Shown here: positions 33,653-37,241 of the stretch, piece after piece
Layout: every line of letters starts with the position of its first letter
How positions within the stretch are numbered: position 1 is the first letter of the stretch
From: Myxococcota bacterium
GTDB lineage: Bacteria; Myxococcota_A; UBA796; UBA2385
Direction of reading: 5' to 3'
Length of the DNA: 37,241 nucleotides
NCBI GenBank assembly: GCA_023150805.1
Contig: JAKLKF010000075.1
Location: 1 to 37,241 of the forward strand
Translations under genes and position numbers: made by a program
Notes under the pieces: model-generated
Databases searched by the model: none
What the model was told of the DNA's origin: nothing
Seen by the model: only the letters and a program-made list of their open reading frames with translations

Positions 33653-33851
33653 GGGTCGGGCTCCGGGTCGGGAGGTCGCCAGGGACGCCGCATGGTAACG
33701 CGGCTTCGTGGGCGAGGTGAGGGGAGCCGCCCCCGCGAGGGCGTGGGAGCGGCCGGACTCCGACACCTCGCCCCCCTGGCTGCGTCCTGCGCCGATCCGT
33801 GCCGGGTTATGCGGGCCGGCCGCCGGGCCCCGCCCGCGCCGAGGTGTCGCC

Positions 33852-36725
33852 TTGTCCTCTCCCGCTCCGCGCTCCCCCTCCTCGCCCCCCCTCCTGGCGC
33901 CGGCCAGCCTGCTGACCGGCGAGAACGCCGGCTGGGTGGACCAGCTCTACGCGGCATGGCTCGCCGACCCCAACGCCGTCGAGGCGGACTGGGCCCGGCT
34001 CTTCGAGGCGGCGCCGCGTCCCGACGCCAAGGGGGTCGGGCAGGTCCCCGCCTTCCCCGCGCGATCCATCTTCCACGGCGGCGCCCGGACCCAGGCCGCG
34101 CCCGACCCCGCCAGCGCGCTCGGCGCCGCGGCGCGCCAGGCGCGGATCATGATGATGGTCAACGCCTACCGGGTCCGCGGCCACACCGAGGCCGACATCG
34201 ACCCGCTGGGCCGCCACCAGGTCGAGCCCCACCCCGAGCTGACGCTGCAGTACTACGGCCTGGCCGAGGCCGATCTCGACCGGCCCTGCTCGGGCCAGGG
34301 CGTGTACGGCGTGCCCCCGATCACGACGCTGCGCCACATCATCACGCGCCTGCGGCGGGCCTACTGCGGGGGCTTCGGCGTCGAGTTCATGAACATCGGC
34401 GACCCGCGCCGCAAGGCCTGGCTGCAGGAGCGCTTCGAGACGCTGCAGGACAAGCGGGTCATGTCCAAGGAGGAGAGCCTCAAGGCCCTGCGCCTGATGG
34501 CCGACGCGCAGCACTTCGAGGCGATGCTGCACACGCGCTTCACGGGCACCAAGCGCTTCTCGCTCGAGGGCTCGGAGACGCTGGTGCCGCTGCTCGACGA
34601 CATCATCGAGGCGGTCGCCGCCCGCGGGGTCGAGGGCATCTTCCTGGGCATGGCCCACCGCGGTCGCCTGAACGTGCTGGCCAACATCCTGGAGAAGCCG
34701 GTCCGCCAGATCGTCGACGAGTTCCTCGACCAGGCGGAGACGGGCTTCACCGGCTCCGGCGACGTGAAGTACCACCTCGGCTACACCTCGCGGTACCAGA
34801 CCCGGGTCGGCCGCGAGGTGATGCTCTCGCTGTCCTTCAACCCCTCGCACCTCGAGGCGGTGGACCCGGTGGTGGAGGGCCGCTGCCGCGCGCGCCAGGA
34901 CCGCGAGGGGGACCTGCGCCACGAGCGCATCATGCCGGTGCTGATCCACGGCGACGCGGCCTTCGCCGGCCAGGGCCTGGTGGCCGAGGTGCTCAACCTC
35001 TCCGAGCTCAAGGGCTTCCGGACCGGCGGCACCATCCACGTCATCGTCAACAACCAGATCGGCTTCACGACCTCGCCCCAGGACGCGCGCTCCACCCCCT
35101 ACGCCACCGACGTGGCGCGGATGCTGGCGGTGCCGATCTTCCACGTCAACGGCGAGAACCCCGAGGCGGTGGCGGCGGTGGCCGAGCTGGCGGCCGAGTG
35201 GCGGCAGACCTGGCACCAGGACGTCGTCATCGACATGTACTGCTACCGCAAGCACGGGCACAACGAGGGGGACGAGCCCAGCTTCACGCAGCCGCTGCTG
35301 TACGACGACATCCGCCGGCGGCAGACCCCGCTGGAGATCTACGCCGACCGGATCGAGGCGGCCCACGACGACCTCAGCCGCGCCGAGATCGACGCGGTGA
35401 TCGAGGACAGCCAGCGGCGGCTGACGGTGCTGCTCAGCGAGACCGCGCCGATGCGGTGGGACAGCTACGAGGGCAACACCAACAGCCTGGTGGGGCGGGT
35501 GTGGGCGCCCTACAAGGGCAAGGCCACGGTGCACGATCCGGTCGACACCTCCTTCCCCCTCGACCGGCTCCAGGATCTCCTGCTGCGGGCCAACCGCGTG
35601 CCCGACAGCTTCCAGCCGCACCGCAAGATCCAGCGCCTGCTGGAGCAGCGGGTCGAGATCGCCCGCGGCCTGCGCCCGGTGGACTGGGCGGTCGGCGAGC
35701 AGGCGGCCTACGCCACCCTGGTCGCGCAGGGCGTGCCCGTGCGCCTGTCGGGCCAGGACAGCCAGCGCGGCACCTTCTCGCACCGCCACGCGACCCTGAC
35801 GGACGTCCGCACCGGCCAGGAGTACACGCCGCTGGACCACCTCTTCCGGCAGCAGGCCCGCTTCCAGGTCTACGACTCGTCGCTGTCCGAGGCCGCGGTG
35901 CTGGGCTTCGAGTTCGGCTACACGCTGGACTACCCGGACTCGCTGGTCCTGTGGGAGGCGCAGTTCGGCGACTTCGCCAACGGCGCCCAGGTCATCATCG
36001 ACAACTTCCTGATGGCCAGCGAGCAGAAGTGGAACCGCAGCAGCGGGCTGTGCCTGCTGTTGCCCCACGGCTACGAGGGCCAGGGCCCCGAGCACAGCTC
36101 GGCCCGGCTCGAGCGCTTCATGCAGCTGTGCGCCGAGGACAACGTCGTCGTGGCCAACTGCACCACGCCGGCCAGCTTCTTCCACCTGCTGCGCCGCCAG
36201 GCGCTGTGGCAGCTTCGCAAGCCCCTGGTCCACATGTCGCCCAAGTCGCTGCTGCGGCACCCGCAGTGCGTCTCCACCCTCGACGAGCTGGCCAACGGGT
36301 CCTTCCAGCGGGTGATCGGCGACGGCCAGGTCGACCTGTCGACGGCGCGCCGGGTCGTCTTCTGCAGCGGCAAGGTCTACTACGAGCTGCTCAGCACCCG
36401 GGCCGAGGCGGGGATCCAGGACATCGCCCTGGTGCGCCTGGAGCAGCTCTACCCCTTCCCGGTCGACCACGTGCTCGACATCGTCGGCCGCTGCAGCGCC
36501 GGCGTCGAGGTCGTCTGGTGCCAGGAGGAGCCCCGCAACATGGGCGCCTGGCCGATGATCGACGAGTGGATGGCCGACGCCCTGGGCGAGCGCCCCCTCT
36601 ACGTCGGCCGCAAGGCCGCCGCCTCGCCGGCCACGGGCTCGCCCAAGCGGCACCGCGCCGAGCAGGAGGCGCTGCTCCGCAAGGCGCTGGCCCTGCCCTC
36701 GGCCGAGCAGGTCCTGGCGCGCTGA
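33852..36725 (+). CDS. sucA: 2-oxoglutarate dehydrogenase E1 component
   Basis: 957 residues, slightly longer than typical SucA (about 930). The N-terminal segment TGENAGWVDQLYAAWLADPN binds the E2 core in this family. Then come the thiamine-diphosphate region (HGDAAFAGQGLVAEVLNLSE ... FRTGGTIHVIVNNQIGFTT), the AMP/substrate histidines (YCYRKHGHNEGDEPSFTQP), the transketolase-like pyrimidine domain (RGTFSHRHATL, LWEAQFGDFANGAQVIID) and the C-terminal domain. It decarboxylates 2-oxoglutarate and succinylates the lipoyl arm of E2 in the TCA cycle. I chose TTG 33852 because GAGGTG lies five bases upstream and the protein then starts shortly before the conserved N-terminus. Operon with sucB. Confidence 0.95.
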   Translation: MSSPAPRSPSSPPLLAPASLLTGENAGWVDQLYAAWLADPNAVEADWARLFEAAPRPDAKGVGQVPAFPARSIFHGGARTQAAPDPASALGAAARQARIMMMVNAYRVRGHTEADIDPLGRHQVEPHPELTLQYYGLAEADLDRPCSGQGVYGVPPITTLRHIITRLRRAYCGGFGVEFMNIGDPRRKAWLQERFETLQDKRVMSKEESLKALRLMADAQHFEAMLHTRFTGTKRFSLEGSETLVPLLDDIIEAVAARGVEGIFLGMAHRGRLNVLANILEKPVRQIVDEFLDQAETGFTGSGDVKYHLGYTSRYQTRVGREVMLSLSFNPSHLEAVDPVVEGRCRARQDREGDLRHERIMPVLIHGDAAFAGQGLVAEVLNLSELKGFRTGGTIHVIVNNQIGFTTSPQDARSTPYATDVARMLAVPIFHVNGENPEAVAAVAELAAEWRQTWHQDVVIDMYCYRKHGHNEGDEPSFTQPLLYDDIRRRQTPLEIYADRIEAAHDDLSRAEIDAVIEDSQRRLTVLLSETAPMRWDSYEGNTNSLVGRVWAPYKGKATVHDPVDTSFPLDRLQDLLLRANRVPDSFQPHRKIQRLLEQRVEIARGLRPVDWAVGEQAAYATLVAQGVPVRLSGQDSQRGTFSHRHATLTDVRTGQEYTPLDHLFRQQARFQVYDSSLSEAAVLGFEFGYTLDYPDSLVLWEAQFGDFANGAQVIIDNFLMASEQKWNRSSGLCLLLPHGYEGQGPEHSSARLERFMQLCAEDNVVVANCTTPASFFHLLRRQALWQLRKPLVHMSPKSLLRHPQCVSTLDELANGSFQRVIGDGQVDLSTARRVVFCSGKVYYELLSTRAEAGIQDIALVRLEQLYPFPVDHVLDIVGRCSAGVEVVWCQEEPRNMGAWPMIDEWMADALGERPLYVGRKAAASPATGSPKRHRAEQEALLRKALALPSAEQVLAR

Positions 36726-36791
36726 GCGCCCTCATCCTCCCTCTCCCGCAGTCGGCGGCCGCCTCGACCGGATCGCCCCGGAGCCATCCCC

Positions 36792-37241
36792 ATGTTCGAT
36801 CTGAAGGTCCCCACCATCGGCGAGTCCATCACCTCCGCCTTCGTCGGCACCTGGCTGAAGAAGCCCGGGCAGGCCGTCGCGGAGGGGGAGGCGGTCGTCT
36901 CGCTGGACTCCGACAAGGCCAGCCTGGAGGTGCCCTCGCCGGTGGCCGGGGTGCTGCGCGAGCTGCTGGCCCAGGAGGGCGACGAGGTCGAGATCGGCGC
37001 GGTGATCGCCCGCATCGAGGAGGGCGCCGTCGCCGCGGCGGCCCCGCCCTCCCCGGCGGCCGCTGGCGCCGCGCCGTCGGCCGTCCCCGCCGCCGAGGCG
37101 CCCCGCGCCGCGACCCCGTCGGACAAGGGGCCCCAGACCGGGCCCGCCGCGCGCGCCGTCGCGGCCGAGGTGGGTGTGGACCTGCGCCAGGTCGAGGGGA
37201 CCGGGGTGCGCGGGCGCGTGCTCAGCCGCGACGGCGCCGCC
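36792..37241 (+). CDS. sucB: Dihydrolipoyllysine-residue succinyltransferase (E2), 5' part
   Basis: 150 residues before the window ends. Lipoyl domain at residues 1-78 with the lipoylated Lys42 in LDSDKASLEVPSPVAG, an Ala/Pro-rich flexible linker (about 80-112), then the start of the peripheral subunit-binding domain, TGPAARAVAAEVGVDLRQVE and GTGVRGRVLSRDG. The motif P.IGESI.. at the N-terminus favours the 2-oxoglutarate complex over the pyruvate complex, as does the position 66 bases after sucA. ATG 36792 has GGAG nine bases upstream. The catalytic domain lies outside the window. Confidence 0.93.
   Translation, partial: MFDLKVPTIGESITSAFVGTWLKKPGQAVAEGEAVVSLDSDKASLEVPSPVAGVLRELLAQEGDEVEIGAVIARIEEGAVAAAAPPSPAAAGAAPSAVPAAEAPRAATPSDKGPQTGPAARAVAAEVGVDLRQVEGTGVRGRVLSRDGAA

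Noticed and set aside
33807..33812. TTATGC as a -10 for sucA
   Set aside because: No acceptable -35 lies 16-18 bases upstream; the sucA promoter could not be assigned.
33807..36653. 948-residue minus-strand open frame opposite sucA
   Set aside because: Antisense shadow; sucA is unmistakable on the plus strand.

Overview
The window is very GC-rich DNA with dense coding on both strands and frequent GTG/TTG starts. It carries many secreted proteins and lipoproteins, a lipoprotein with MopE-type metal-binding repeats, an NtrC-family regulator and a 2-oxoglutarate dehydrogenase operon. This mix suggests a member of the Myxococcota or a related former deltaproteobacterial lineage, but no rRNA or other marker here proves it. 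It looks like ordinary chromosome with some accessory patches; I see no phage, plasmid or insertion-sequence genes.

Layout. 1-2250 (+) is the 3' part of a PEP-synthase/rifampicin-phosphotransferase-like gene. 2251-6927 (-) is a tight three-gene operon: ceramidase-like lipoprotein, deoxynucleoside kinase, polytopic membrane protein with a TPR-like tail. 7007-8446 (-) is an NtrC-type activator whose receiver domain has lost its phosphorylation residues. 8512-10287 (+) is a large membrane protein. 10301-12744 (-) is a two-gene cassette (MopE-like lipoprotein, RTX-like protein) of visibly lower GC, bounded by a ~90 bp direct repeat made from the 3' end of the membrane-protein gene. 12875-16217 (-) holds a DUF2087 regulator with a clear promoter/operator, an SLC13-type anion transporter with RCK_C domains, and an exported intradiol dioxygenase. 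16326-20196 (+) holds a cyanophycinase-like lipoprotein, a phospholipase-D-like lipoprotein, a nitroreductase and a DUF218 (YdcF) protein.

20197-21312 is a 1.1 kb region with no intact gene. It contains a frameshifted relic of a formylglycine-generating-enzyme (FGE-sulfatase) domain gene and four pairs of a short G-rich motif. Both members of every pair are 31 bp apart, and one pair is inverted. I know of no family this repeat belongs to; it is the most novel structure in the window.

21313-24951 (-) is a fatty-acid beta-oxidation operon, fadN-fadA. It is preceded by a perfect TGAATGA-N4-TCATTCA palindrome that matches the operator of TetR-type FadR repressors. 25140-29302 holds small membrane proteins, a GT4 glycosyltransferase, a TPR-like protein, a secreted protein of unknown function and a small charged secreted protein with its own strong promoter and terminator. 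29388-33652 (-) encodes envelope proteins: a pentapeptide-repeat protein with a channel-like C-terminus, a metzincin lipoprotein and a HEAT-repeat protein. 33852-37241 (+) is sucA followed by the start of sucB.

Likely functional links are modest: lipid handling (ceramidase-like, fadNA), envelope/secreted hydrolases, and central carbon metabolism (PEP synthase-like, sucAB). All calls come from reading the sequence by eye; no database search was run.
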